The notes under the pieces: generated by a model | Told to the model about the DNA's origin: nothing | Database searches by the model: none | What the model saw: the letters and a program-made list of their open reading frames with translations, nothing else | In this document: one piece after another, positions 10,298 through 19,500 of the stretch | How positions within the stretch are numbered: the stretch's first letter is position 1 | Layout: the number at the start of each line of letters is the position of its first letter | Assembly (NCBI RefSeq): GCF_001425355.1 | Contig: NZ_LMQN01000015.1 | Span: 1,190,702-1,254,701 of the forward strand | Length of the DNA stretch: 64,000 bases | Direction: 5' to 3' | Origin: Chryseobacterium sp. Leaf405 | GTDB lineage: Bacteria > Bacteroidota > Bacteroidia > Flavobacteriales > Weeksellaceae | Translations under genes and position numbers: made by a program

Positions 10298-12565
10298 TTA
10301 ATTTTCCTGTTGTTTGATTAAGTTTAACGCTGAACCCGCTTTAAACCAGTCAATTTGTTGATCATTGTATGTATGGTTTGCCATAACAATGTCTTTAGTT
10401 CCGTCATTATGGATGAATTCCAACGTTAGTTGTTTTCCCGGAGCAAACTGATCAAGATCTAAGAAATTGATTACATCATCTTCTAAAATTTTATCATAAT
10501 CAGCCTCATTAGCGAAAGTTATTCCCAACATTCCTTGTTTCTTCAAGTTTGTTTCGTGAATTCTTGCAAATGATTTTACCAACACTGCTTTTACGCCCAA
10601 ATGTCTTGGTTCCATTGCAGCATGCTCTCTTGAAGAACCTTCACCATAATTCTGATCTCCCACAACAATTGAAGGTACACTGGCAGCTTTGTAAGCTCTC
10701 TGTACGGCAGGAACTTCTCCGTATTCTGCAGTCAATACGTTTTTCACTTTGTTAGTTTCCATATTGAAAGCATTTACAGCCCCGATCAACATATTGTTGG
10801 AAATATTATCCAAGTGACCTCTGTATTTTAACCAAGGTCCCGCCATAGAAATATGGTCGGTTGTACATTTTCCGAAAGCCTTAATTAAAAGTCTTGCACC
10901 GATAATATTTTTACCATCCCAAGCAGGGAATTCTTCCAATAACTGAAGTCTGTCTGAAGTTGGGCTCACCTTTACAACAACAGAAGAACCGTCCGCAGAT
11001 GGTGCCTGATAGCCGTTATCATCTACTGCGAAACCTTTTGCAGGTAATTCAAAACCTTTTGGCTCGTCTAATTTAATTTGCTCGCCAGCTTCGTTGGTTA
11101 AAGTATCAGTAATTGGATTAAAGTCTAATCTTCCTGAAATAGCAACCGCAGCTACCATTTCCGGAGAAGCTACGAAAGCGTGCGTATTTGGATTTCCATC
11201 TGCTCTTTTTGCAAAGTTTCTGTTGAAAGAGTGAATAATTGAGTTTTTCTCTCCTTTTTCAGCACCTTCTCTGTCCCATTGTCCGATGCAAGGTCCGCAA
11301 GCATTGGTAAAGATTCTTGCGTTCTCAAATTTTCTGAATGAATCTAAAAATCCATCTCTTTCTGCTGTAAATTTTACCTGCTCAGAACCTGGATTGATTC
11401 CTAGAATTGCTTTTGGTTTAACGCCTTTTGCAACTGCATCTTCTACGATAGAAGCTGCTCTTGATAAATCTTCATAAGAAGAGTTGGTACAAGAACCGAT
11501 TAATGCCCATTCAACTTCCAAAGGCCATCCGTTGGCTTCTGCCTTAGCTTTAAACTCTGCAACCGGAGTCGCTAGATCCGGAGTAAAAGGTCCGTTTAGA
11601 TGAGGTGTTAATTCTGAAAGGTTGATTTCAATAACTTGGTCAAAATATTGTTCCGGATTAGCATATACCTCAGTATCACCTGTTAAATGTTCAGCGATTA
11701 CGTCGGCTGCATCTACAACGTCCTGTCTTCCTGTAGAAGCCAAATATCTTCTCATAGAATCATCATATCCAAAAGTAGAGGTAGTGGCTCCGATTTCAGC
11801 ACCCATGTTACAGATTGTACCTTTACCTGTTGCTGAAAGAGATTCAGCTCCTTCTCCGAAATATTCTACGATACATCCAGTTCCACCTTTTACGGTAAGA
11901 ATTCCTGCTACTTTTAAGATAATATCTTTTGCTGCAGTCCATCCGGACATTTTACCGGTTAGTTTTACACCGATTAACTTTGGCATTTTCAATTCCCAAG
12001 CCATTCCTGCCATTACGTCTACTGCATCTGCACCACCAACTCCGATGGCAACCATTCCTAAACCTCCTGCATTTACTGTATGCGAGTCGGTTCCGATCAT
12101 CATACCTCCGGGGAATGCATAATTTTCTAAGACAACCTGGTGAATGATTCCGGCACCCGGTTTCCAGAAACCGATTCCATATTTATCACAAACTGAGCCC
12201 AAGAAATTGAAAACTTCTGAATTCTTATTAAGACCTTCCTGTAAATCTGCCTGTGCGCCCACTCTTGCCTGAATCAGGTGATCTGCATGAGCCGTTGACG
12301 GAACGGCAACTTTAGCTTTTCCTGCCTGCATAAATTGTAAAAGTGCCATCTGCGCCGTTGCATCCTGCATAGCCACTCTGTCTGGTGCAAAGTCTACATA
12401 AGAGTTTCCTCTTTCGTGCGCTTTGGTAGCATTACCTTCCCAAAGATGGGTGTAAAGAATTTTTTCTGAAAGAGTAAGAGGTTTCCCAACGATCTGTCTT
12501 GCAGCAGCAATTCTCTCAGGATAACGCTCATACACTTTTTTAATCATGTCGATGTCGAAAGTCAT
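10298..12565 (-). CDS. aconitate hydratase (mitochondrial-type, AcnA superfamily)
   Basis: This 755-residue [4Fe-4S] enzyme interconverts citrate and isocitrate. The iron-sulfur ligands appear as [10 protein letters not shown] and ACGPCIGQW (the CxxC pair), and [15 protein letters not shown] and GSSREHAA are substrate-binding motifs. I preferred the ATG giving [16 protein letters not shown] (12565) to the upstream one at 12616, because the extra 17 lysine-rich residues are not part of the usual protein. It lies directly downstream of acnB on the same strand but is separated from it by a terminator. Confidence 0.95.
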   Translation of the reverse strand: MTFDIDMIKKVYERYPERIAAARQIVGKPLTLSEKILYTHLWEGNATKAHERGNSYVDFAPDRVAMQDATAQMALLQFMQAGKAKVAVPSTAHADHLIQARVGAQADLQEGLNKNSEVFNFLGSVCDKYGIGFWKPGAGIIHQVVLENYAFPGGMMIGTDSHTVNAGGLGMVAIGVGGADAVDVMAGMAWELKMPKLIGVKLTGKMSGWTAAKDIILKVAGILTVKGGTGCIVEYFGEGAESLSATGKGTICNMGAEIGATTSTFGYDDSMRRYLASTGRQDVVDAADVIAEHLTGDTEVYANPEQYFDQVIEINLSELTPHLNGPFTPDLATPVAEFKAKAEANGWPLEVEWALIGSCTNSSYEDLSRAASIVEDAVAKGVKPKAILGINPGSEQVKFTAERDGFLDSFRKFENARIFTNACGPCIGQWDREGAEKGEKNSIIHSFNRNFAKRADGNPNTHAFVASPEMVAAVAISGRLDFNPITDTLTNEAGEQIKLDEPKGFELPAKGFAVDDNGYQAPSADGSSVVVKVSPTSDRLQLLEEFPAWDGKNIIGARLLIKAFGKCTTDHISMAGPWLKYRGHLDNISNNMLIGAVNAFNMETNKVKNVLTAEYGEVPAVQRAYKAASVPSIVVGDQNYGEGSSREHAAMEPRHLGVKAVLVKSFARIHETNLKKQGMLGITFANEADYDKILEDDVINFLDLDQFAPGKQLTLEFIHNDGTKDIVMANHTYNDQQIDWFKAGSALNLIKQQEN

Positions 12566-12738
12566 ATCTGTTTTAATTTTTCTTTTTCCAATAAATTTTT
12601 CCGTCAGTAAATCCAATAATACAGCGGAAAAAATTTCTTACTTCAACTCATCAAAATCTATTCCTTCAATCCATAAACAGGAATGAATATAACGATAATT
12701 GAAATTATTTATAGCTATCAATTTAAGGAAAAATAAAA

Positions 12739-12771
12739 TTTTGATCGTTGATTTAAGTTAAAATAATTTTG
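12739..12771 (+). promoter_or_regulatory. orphan plus-strand promoter candidate between the aconitase genes
   Basis: TTTTG ending at 12743 and TAATTTTG at 12764-12771 have the promoter layout used elsewhere in this window, but no plus-strand gene follows. A TAGAAC/GTTCTA inverted repeat (12772-12797) and the hairpin at 12807-12839 lie downstream, so a short RNA is conceivable. Treat as tentative. Confidence 0.3.
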
Positions 12772-12806
12772 TAGAACCCTTAAATAGAAATGTTCTAAAC
12801 AAAAAA

Positions 12807-12839
12807 GAAAGATTCTAATCCAATGGGTTAGAATCTTTC
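12807..12839 (-). terminator. terminator of acnB
   Basis: GAAAGATTCTAA and TTAGAATCTTTC form a 12-bp perfect stem with a nine-base loop. On the minus strand the stem is followed by a TTTTTTG run, as expected for an intrinsic terminator after acnB. Confidence 0.82.
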
Positions 12840-12877
12840 AATATTTAAAAAGCCTTGCGACTTATTTTTAAATTGTA

Positions 12878-15658
12878 TTAATGACCAACTGCAACCAATT
12901 CTTTGATTGGCGGTACAAAAGTAGTCAAATCAATTCCTTCAACTGCTTCTTTGTATTCTTCAATACTCGGAATTCTACCGATGATAGCCGATAAAACTAC
13001 TACCGGAGTTGATGCCAATAACGACTCTCCTTTTTTACGTTCTGAATCTTCAACCACTCTTCCTTGGAAAAGACGGGTAGAAGTTGCCAAAACAGTATCT
13101 CCTTTTTCTGCTTTTTCCTGATTACCCATACAAAGGTTACAACCTGGACGCTCCAAATACATGATGTTTTCGTATTCTGTACGAGCGGCACCTTTAGGCG
13201 CATTATCATTAAATTCGAAACCTGAATATTTTTCTAATAATTCCCAGTCTCCTTCTGCTTTCAACTCGTCGATGATATTGTAAGTAGGAGCAGCAACCAC
13301 TAACGGAGCATTAAATTCTACTTTTCCATTCTTTCTTTCAATATTTCTCAACATTTGAGAAACAATTTTTAAATCTCCTTTGTGAACCATACAAGATCCC
13401 ACGAAACCTAAATCTACCTTTTTAGAACCACCATAATACGTCAGATCTCTGATCGTATCGTGAGTATATCTTTTAGAAACATCTTCATTGTTAACATCCG
13501 GGTCGGCAATCATTGGTTCAACAATTACGTCAAGATCAACAACTACTTCAGCATAATATTTAGCATTTGAATCTGGAGTTAACGCTGGTTTTTCACCTGA
13601 TTTAATCTCTGTAATTCTCTTGTTTGCTTTATTGATTAATCCCTGAAGAACCTGGTTATGGTTATCCATCCCTTTGTCGATCATGATCTGGATTCTTCCT
13701 TTTGCAATTTCCAAAGATTCAATTAAAGTATCATCTTCAGAAATACAGATAGAAGCTTTAGCTTTCATTTCTGCAGTCCAGTCTGTAAATGTAAACGCCT
13801 GGTCAGCAGGAAGAGTTCCGATATGAACCTCAATAATTCTTCCCTGGAATACGTTTTCGCCAACAAATTGCTTCAACATTTGAGCCTGAGTTGCATGAAC
13901 TACATCACGGAAATCCATGTGCTGTTTCATATCACCTTTGAAAGTCACTTTTACAGATTCCGGAATCGGCATTGATGCTTCACCTGTAGCCAAAGCAAGA
14001 GCAACTGTTCCTGAATCGGCTCCAAAAGCAACTCCTTTAGACATTCTCGTGTGAGAATCTCCTCCGATGATGATTGCCCATTCGTCAATCGTAATATCGT
14101 TAAGAACTTTATGAATAACATCTGTCATAGAGTGATATTCACCTTTCGGGTCACGAGCTGTGATCAAACCGAAATCGTTCATGAATTTCATTAATTTAGG
14201 AATATTAGCCTGCGCTTTTTTGTCCCAAACTGAAGCTGTATGACAACCTGACTGGTAAGCACCGTCAACAATTGGTGAAATCACCGTGGCTGCCATAGAT
14301 TCCAATTCCTGTGCAGTCATTAAACCTGTTGTATCCTGAGAACCCACAATGTTTACTTCCACACGAACGTCTGAACCGGCGTGTAAAACCTTACCTTGAG
14401 GCAAACCAACAGCATTTTTATTAAAGATCTTTTCAACCGCCGTTAAACCAACACCTTCTTTAGTAATTTCTTTCGATGGCGCATAAACTGCAGGAATTTC
14501 AATTCCTAAAATGTTAGATGCCCAAGTCTGTAATTTTTTACCAAAAACAATAGCATAAGATCCACCAGCTTTGATGAATTCCATTTTTTGTGGCGTGAAA
14601 GATTTAGAAATATCTTTTAGTTCCTGATCGCCGTTGTATAATTTTTTGGTCTTAGTATTAATGGTAAGAACAGTTCCTGTTGCTACAGAATATTTTTCTT
14701 CAAGAATGGGCTCATCATTTTCGTTACGAATAACATTTCCTTCTGCATCCAGCTTTTTCACCCAGTTTTGAAGGTCGATACCAATTCCACCGGTTACGTC
14801 AACCGTTGTCAGGAAAATTGGAGAAATACCATTGGTTCCTGCTACGATTGGAGCAATATTTACGAATGGAATATAAGGACTTGCCTGTTTACCCGTCCAA
14901 AGTGCTACGTTGTTTACACCTGACATTCTGGAAGATCCAACGCCCATTGTTCCTTTCTCAGCAATCAACATGACGCTTTTATCAGGATGTTGTGCCTGCA
15001 AAGCCTGAATTTCTTTCTGAGCTTCAGGAGTCATCATGCATAATCCATGAAGCTCACGGTCTGATCTTGAGTGTGCCTGATTTCCCGGAGACAATAAATC
15101 CGTAGAAATATCACCTTCACCTGCAATATAAGTTACTACTTTGATTTCTTCAGCAGCTTCCGGAAGTTTTGTGAAAAAATCTGCCTGTGCGTAACTTTCA
15201 ATGATTTCTTTAGCAATTTCATTTCCGCTGTGGAATGCTGCTTTCAAACGGTCAGTGTCTGCCTCGTAAAGGAAAACTTGTGTTTTAAGAACCTCTGCAG
15301 CTTCTTTAGCAATTTCAGCATCGTTACCTAACGCTAAATCTAACAATACTTCAATAGAAGGTCCTCCTTTCATGTGAGATAATAACTCAAACGCAAATGC
15401 GGGAGTTATTTCTTCTAATACAGATTCACCTAAAATGATTTCTTTTAAAAACTTAGCTTTAACTCCTGCCGCACTTGTCGTACCGGGTAAAGTGTTATAA
15501 ATAAAAAATTTAAGAGAGTCAGCTCTGTGTTCATTAGCTGTATCTTTAATTTGAGCAATAATTGCGCTTAATAATTCTGCACTATCAATCGGCTTTGGAT
15601 GAAGCCCCTGATTTTTTCTTTCTTCAATTTCTTGGATATAATCCTGATAAATATTCAT
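12878..15658 (-). CDS. acnB: bifunctional aconitate hydratase 2/2-methylisocitrate dehydratase AcnB
   Basis: This 926-residue AcnB-type aconitase has the family architecture with an N-terminal HEAT-like domain (about residues 1-165), a swivel domain and then the catalytic domains. Markers include EKGTMGVGSSRMSG, GGDSHTRMSKGVAFGADSG, GFVGSCMVHKGD and the Fe-S motif RPGCNLCMGNQ. It acts in the citric acid cycle and possibly the methylcitrate cycle. It is somewhat longer than the enterobacterial enzyme. A minus-strand TAAATTTG box at 15959-15966 may be its promoter, leaving a leader of about 300 bases. Confidence 0.97.
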   Translation of the reverse strand: MNIYQDYIQEIEERKNQGLHPKPIDSAELLSAIIAQIKDTANEHRADSLKFFIYNTLPGTTSAAGVKAKFLKEIILGESVLEEITPAFAFELLSHMKGGPSIEVLLDLALGNDAEIAKEAAEVLKTQVFLYEADTDRLKAAFHSGNEIAKEIIESYAQADFFTKLPEAAEEIKVVTYIAGEGDISTDLLSPGNQAHSRSDRELHGLCMMTPEAQKEIQALQAQHPDKSVMLIAEKGTMGVGSSRMSGVNNVALWTGKQASPYIPFVNIAPIVAGTNGISPIFLTTVDVTGGIGIDLQNWVKKLDAEGNVIRNENDEPILEEKYSVATGTVLTINTKTKKLYNGDQELKDISKSFTPQKMEFIKAGGSYAIVFGKKLQTWASNILGIEIPAVYAPSKEITKEGVGLTAVEKIFNKNAVGLPQGKVLHAGSDVRVEVNIVGSQDTTGLMTAQELESMAATVISPIVDGAYQSGCHTASVWDKKAQANIPKLMKFMNDFGLITARDPKGEYHSMTDVIHKVLNDITIDEWAIIIGGDSHTRMSKGVAFGADSGTVALALATGEASMPIPESVKVTFKGDMKQHMDFRDVVHATQAQMLKQFVGENVFQGRIIEVHIGTLPADQAFTFTDWTAEMKAKASICISEDDTLIESLEIAKGRIQIMIDKGMDNHNQVLQGLINKANKRITEIKSGEKPALTPDSNAKYYAEVVVDLDVIVEPMIADPDVNNEDVSKRYTHDTIRDLTYYGGSKKVDLGFVGSCMVHKGDLKIVSQMLRNIERKNGKVEFNAPLVVAAPTYNIIDELKAEGDWELLEKYSGFEFNDNAPKGAARTEYENIMYLERPGCNLCMGNQEKAEKGDTVLATSTRLFQGRVVEDSERKKGESLLASTPVVVLSAIIGRIPSIEEYKEAVEGIDLTTFVPPIKELVAVGH

Positions 15659-16021
15659 ATAGAAGTCTTTTCTTTTTTAATTAGATTTGCTGCCGGTTAT
15701 TTTAAACTACAAAAATTATAATAATGTTATTGAGTTAATTGATAAAACTAACGATAATAAAGCAGCATAATCTATATTTGATTAAAAATGGTGAGATAAT
15801 GTTTTGTCCAAAGATAGAGTACGAATGTTCTTCTTAAAGTGTGATCTGCTGACCACAAAAACTCTTTTGGGTAACGTTTGGTGATATTTTTGATCGTAAT
15901 TTAATCAAATATCTTATTTCAAAACGCTTTAAAATTATCAAACATTTAAAAATGCTCCCAAATTTACGAATTTCTACTATTTTTTTTGATTTAAATTATT
16001 TAGATTCTTTATAAATATGAA
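15659..16021. other. intergenic control region between acnB and the WG-repeat gene
   Basis: AT-rich, with no gene seen on either strand. It holds a minus-strand -7-like box (CAAATTTA on the plus strand at 15959-15966) and an imperfect inverted repeat GTGATC-TGCT-GACCAC near 15842, either of which could relate to acnB control. Confidence 0.4.
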
Positions 16022-16053
16022 TTTGATGTTTTCTATTTTTAACCATATTTTTG
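16022..16053 (+). promoter_or_regulatory. promoter of the WG-repeat gene
   Basis: TTTG at 16022-16025 and TATTTTTG at 16046-16053 are 20 bases apart. Transcription would start near 16060, so the mRNA leader before ATG 16069 is very short. Confidence 0.55.
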
Positions 16054-16068
16054 CAGCAAATGATGATT

Positions 16069-16839
16069 ATGAAAATTACTTTTAATTTTTTATGCCTTTT
16101 TATTTCGATATTCGTTTTTTCTCAATCAAAAGCTGTTAAAAAGCAGCTTGTAAAGAATGTATCAAAATCTATTTCCAAGAACACATCGGTTCAGCAGAAA
16201 AATAATAATGATTTACCTGTTATTAATGAAGAACTTCCGGTTTTGATTCCAAAAAAGAGAAACGGCAATTTTGGCTATGTAAATCAGAAAGGTAAATTTA
16301 TCATTCAACCTGAGTATCATATTGCTGTATTTTTCTATGAAGACTGCAATCTTTTAAATTCTCCAAACCAAAAAGTCAGAAAATTTGGATCGGCAGAATA
16401 TGCTACGGTAGAAAAAAATGAAATTTCTTACAGGGTTGATAAGCAAGGAAAAAGAGTATATGAATTTAAGAAATCTGATCTTGGGCAATGTGCTCATAAA
16501 GAATATGTTAAACAGCTGTTTCAGGGATATGTGATGAATGGATTTTATGGCATTATTGAAAAGGCTACGTTTAAAAATCCGGCAGATTATAAGCAGTTTC
16601 AGATTTATCCTCAATATGAATATTTGTTTATTCTGGAAGGTGATGATGTTTCTAACCCGATGATTGTGGCTACAAAAAATGATATGTTCGGCGTTATTGA
16701 TAAGAATAATAATATTATAATTCCATTTGAATATGTCGATATCAAACGAAATTTCAGTTGGAAATTAGGGAAAATGTTTGAGGTTTCTAAAGATGGGAAG
16801 AATTATTATTATGTAGATTCTCAAAACAAGACGTATTAA
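16069..16839 (+). CDS. exported WG-repeat protein
   Basis: This protein of about 256 residues begins with a signal peptide (MKITFNFLCLFISIFVFSQ). Two WG-type beta units are visible: GNFGYVNQKGKFIIQPEYH near residue 70, and DMFGVIDKNNNIIIPFEY near residue 210. Such proteins are found in the periplasm or outside the cell, usually with unknown function. I chose the ATG directly before the signal peptide. The start of the region falls next to its own promoter. No operon partner is evident. Confidence 0.75.
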   Translation: MKITFNFLCLFISIFVFSQSKAVKKQLVKNVSKSISKNTSVQQKNNNDLPVINEELPVLIPKKRNGNFGYVNQKGKFIIQPEYHIAVFFYEDCNLLNSPNQKVRKFGSAEYATVEKNEISYRVDKQGKRVYEFKKSDLGQCAHKEYVKQLFQGYVMNGFYGIIEKATFKNPADYKQFQIYPQYEYLFILEGDDVSNPMIVATKNDMFGVIDKNNNIIIPFEYVDIKRNFSWKLGKMFEVSKDGKNYYYVDSQNKTY

Positions 16840-16936
16840 ATTTTAACTCAGACAATTTAAGTATTACATTTTAAAAATCAACTCTGAAAAACACATTCCA
16901 CGATTTCATAAATTTTTTGTAATTTCGCCGTTGAAA

Positions 16937-17007
16937 TAAAGGGGTGCTGTAACAAGCTGAGATTATACCCAATGAACCTGGAACGGGTAATGCTGTTTAG
17001 GGAAATT
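16937..17007 (+). promoter_or_regulatory. TPP riboswitch upstream of a TonB-dependent receptor gene
   Basis: The conserved segments read GGGGTGCTGT (16941), GCTGAGATTATACCC (16956-16970), ATGAACCTGG (16972-16981) and AACGGGTAATGCTGTTTAGGGAA (about 16982-17004), in THI-element order. It precedes only the receptor gene at 17124. This predicts repression of the receptor when TPP is plentiful and therefore a thiamine-related transport role. Confidence 0.92.
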
Positions 17008-17011
17008 AAAA

Positions 17012-17079
17012 ATGAGCAATAAGTAATAGACAGTGAATAATTTTCAACGATTACTTATTACCGATTACTAATTACTCAT
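17012..17079 (+). promoter_or_regulatory. mutually exclusive hairpins after the second TPP riboswitch
   Basis: AATAAGTAAT (17018-17027) pairs perfectly with ATTACTTATT (17050-17059). The larger arm ATGAGCAATAAGTAAT (17012-17027) pairs with ATTACTAATTACTCAT (17064-17079) with two mismatches. The two foldings exclude each other. This may be the riboswitch output structure, or a repeat remnant. Confidence 0.45.
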
Positions 17080-17123
17080 CATAATCCGCCCCTTTTATTC
17101 ATTAAATTTTAAAGATTTATAGA

Positions 17124-19229
17124 ATGAAAGGATTATTTTTTTTAGGGCTTACCGTTGGCTCATTCGCTTTTTTACAAGCTCAAAATACCGATTCCTTGAA
17201 AATAAAGGAAATTGAAGCCGTTAATTTTACCAAAAGACTTCCCGTTGCCAAAGAAATCATCAATGTTGCCAAAGATTTGGATAGTAAAAATCTTGGACAG
17301 GATTTACCGATTTTACTGAAAAACCAAACGTCTATTATTTCAACTTCGGATGCCGGAAATGGCGTTGGATACACGGGTTTTAGAATTCGTGGAGTCTCCG
17401 GAAGTGCCATCAATGTGATGATGAACGGTGTTCCTTACAACGATTCCGAAAGTCAGGGTACTTTTTTCGTTAATGTGCCGGATTTAACGAGTTCTGCTTC
17501 ACAAATCGTGATTCAAAGAGGAGTTGGGACATCGAATAACGGAGCTGCTGCGTTTGGCGCAAGTATCAATGTTCTTTCAAAAGATCCGGAAGATAAAATG
17601 TATTTTAAGACAGATGACAGTTACGGTTCGTTTAATACATACAAATATTCTGCTGAGGTTGGCTCAGGAAAATTCTGGGGAAATCGTCTTTCTGTGATGG
17701 GACGTTACACTCATATTAATTCTGACGGGTATATCGACAGAGCGTCTTCTAATCTTAATTCCTATAATTTCACGGCACTTTTTGAAGAAGGAAAGACAAA
17801 AATCCGTTTGATGGCATTTGGCGGAAAAGAAAAAACTTATCAAGCCTGGAACGGAATTGACAGAAAAACTTGGGAAACAGATCCGAAATTCAATTATTCA
17901 GGAGCAATTTATGATTCAAATTGGGAAAACATTGTTGGCTTTTACGATAACGAAACCGATAATTACAGACAAAACCATTATCAGTTGCTTTGGGAGCAGA
18001 AGTTTAATGCTCGATGGAATTTAGAAACGACTTTACATTATACAAAAGGGAAAGGATATTACGAAAATTACAAGCAGGGAGATCCTTTTGCGAGATACAA
18101 TTTGGCTGATGTAAATGGTGAGGAATATTCAGATTTCATCAGAAAAAAATGGCTGAATAATGATTTCTACGGAATGGTTTCCACACTTTACGGGAAACTC
18201 GGAATTGTAGATCTTAATTTCGGAGCGGTTGCCAATCAATATTACGGAAGACATTTCGGAAATGTGACGGGTGTTTTCCTGCCTCAGATCGATGAACATG
18301 AATATTATAGAAACCGTTCCGTGAAAAACGAAATGGCAGGTTTTGCAAAAGCGTTGGTTCGGGTTAATGATTTCGAATTCTTCGGAGATTTACAATTGAG
18401 AAATATCGATTACGATACAAAAATTATCACTGCAGGAGATGATGAAGGTGCAGATTTAGATAAAAAATGGCTGTTTTTCAATCCAAAAGTCGGCGTTAAC
18501 TATAAAATCGGAAGCGGGAAAGTTTTCCTTTCTTATGCTCATGCTCACCGTGAACCCAATCGAGATGATTTATTAGCAAATAATGATGTGAAAGCAGAAA
18601 AACTGCACGATTTCGAAGCTGGTTTTGAAAGACAGTTTGGCATCGTATCATTTACGGCAAACTTATATTATATGTATTATGTCAATCAGTTGGTATTGAA
18701 TGGCGAACTGAATAATGTGGGCGCATTCATCAGAACCAATTCCGGGAAAAGTTACAGAAGCGGGATAGAAGTTGGAGCGTTGGCAAAGATTTCAAAACAG
18801 TGGGAAGTGACAGGAAATGTGAGTGTATGCAACAACCGAAATTTAGATTTTAATATCGAAACAGAAGATCAGCCGAAAAGTTTGGGGAATACCCAGATTT
18901 CTTTCTCTCCAAATTTGATTGCGAACTTAGGATTGAGATTTAATCCAAACAAAAATTTCCAGTTTGTTTTGCAGAATCAATATGTCGGAAAACAATATCT
19001 CGACAATACAGAAGATCAAAATTTACAATTAAAAGATTATTTACTGACCGATTTTAACGCACAATATCAGTTCAAGATTAAAAATAATGACATTGCTCTG
19101 AAATTATTAGTGAACAATATTTTCAACAAAAAATATGTCAATAACGGAGCTGTTTACGACAGTGAACCTTACTATTTTTCTCAGGCAGGAATCAACTTTA
19201 TGTTCGGAATCAGCTGGAAAATCCAGTAA
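17124..19229 (+). CDS. TonB-dependent receptor, probably for thiamine or its precursors
   Basis: This 701-residue outer membrane receptor has a signal peptide (MKGLFFLGLTVGSFAFLQAQ), a plug domain (about residues 45-155, including GVGYTGFRIRGVSG, MNGVPYNDSESQG and VIQRGVGTSNNGAAAFGASINV) and a 22-strand-type barrel ending in an aromatic C-terminus (SWKIQ). The substrate call rests on the THI riboswitch directly upstream; TPP-regulated receptors of this type are known in Bacteroidetes. No inner membrane thiamine transporter is adjacent. A terminator follows, so it is a single-gene unit. Confidence 0.88.
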   Translation: MKGLFFLGLTVGSFAFLQAQNTDSLKIKEIEAVNFTKRLPVAKEIINVAKDLDSKNLGQDLPILLKNQTSIISTSDAGNGVGYTGFRIRGVSGSAINVMMNGVPYNDSESQGTFFVNVPDLTSSASQIVIQRGVGTSNNGAAAFGASINVLSKDPEDKMYFKTDDSYGSFNTYKYSAEVGSGKFWGNRLSVMGRYTHINSDGYIDRASSNLNSYNFTALFEEGKTKIRLMAFGGKEKTYQAWNGIDRKTWETDPKFNYSGAIYDSNWENIVGFYDNETDNYRQNHYQLLWEQKFNARWNLETTLHYTKGKGYYENYKQGDPFARYNLADVNGEEYSDFIRKKWLNNDFYGMVSTLYGKLGIVDLNFGAVANQYYGRHFGNVTGVFLPQIDEHEYYRNRSVKNEMAGFAKALVRVNDFEFFGDLQLRNIDYDTKIITAGDDEGADLDKKWLFFNPKVGVNYKIGSGKVFLSYAHAHREPNRDDLLANNDVKAEKLHDFEAGFERQFGIVSFTANLYYMYYVNQLVLNGELNNVGAFIRTNSGKSYRSGIEVGALAKISKQWEVTGNVSVCNNRNLDFNIETEDQPKSLGNTQISFSPNLIANLGLRFNPNKNFQFVLQNQYVGKQYLDNTEDQNLQLKDYLLTDFNAQYQFKIKNNDIALKLLVNNIFNKKYVNNGAVYDSEPYYFSQAGINFMFGISWKIQ

Positions 19230-19286
19230 TCAGCACAGAATATTTTACATCGTATATAAAAGTGAAATATTAGATTTAATTTTTTT

Positions 19287-19310
19287 AAGGCTGCTTCGGC
19301 AGTCTTTTTT
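19287..19310 (+). terminator. terminator after the TPP-controlled receptor gene
   Basis: AAGGCTGC-TTCG-GCAGTCTT forms an 8-bp stem with one G-U pair, capped by a stable TTCG tetraloop and followed by eight T residues. Confidence 0.85.
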
Positions 19311-19313
19311 TTG

Positions 19314-19401
19314 TTGGAAGCTTTTCCAGCTATCCACTCATACTCCTCACGCCGCCGCATTTTCCTCCGCCTGCTGTGGGGTAACCGTTTCTATCTGGGC
19401 T
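19314..19401. repeat. GC-rich intergenic element, candidate dispersed repeat
   Basis: About 88 bases starting TTGGAAGCTTTTCCAGCTATCC and ending CGTTTCTATCTGGGCT are clearly richer in GC than the surroundings and carry runs such as CACGCCGCCGC. It directly abuts a terminator and contains no plausible gene. I recall similar sequences (GCTTTTCCxGCTATCC...ATCTGGGCT) downstream of genes in many flavobacterial genomes. This is memory, not a search. Confidence 0.45.
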
Positions 19402-19485
19402 ATGAAATTCTGACTGCAGAAATGAATTGTTATTAATCTCAATCTTTATCATCACCGAATCTCTCAAAAAGTCATGAAAAAGTCA

Positions 19486-19493
19486 TAAATTTG
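19486..19493 (+). promoter_or_regulatory. -7 promoter box of the HU-domain gene
   Basis: A perfect TAAATTTG ends only seven bases before ATG 19501. With the usual start-site distance the transcript would be leaderless or nearly so. The -33 element is not clear. Confidence 0.45.
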
Positions 19494-19500
19494 CCACCAA

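Noticed and set aside
11622..12122. 166-codon plus-strand frame inside the aconitase gene
   Set aside because: It mirrors the codon structure of a strongly conserved enzyme on the other strand and has a biased Ala/Pro/Ser/Thr/Ile composition; a shadow frame.
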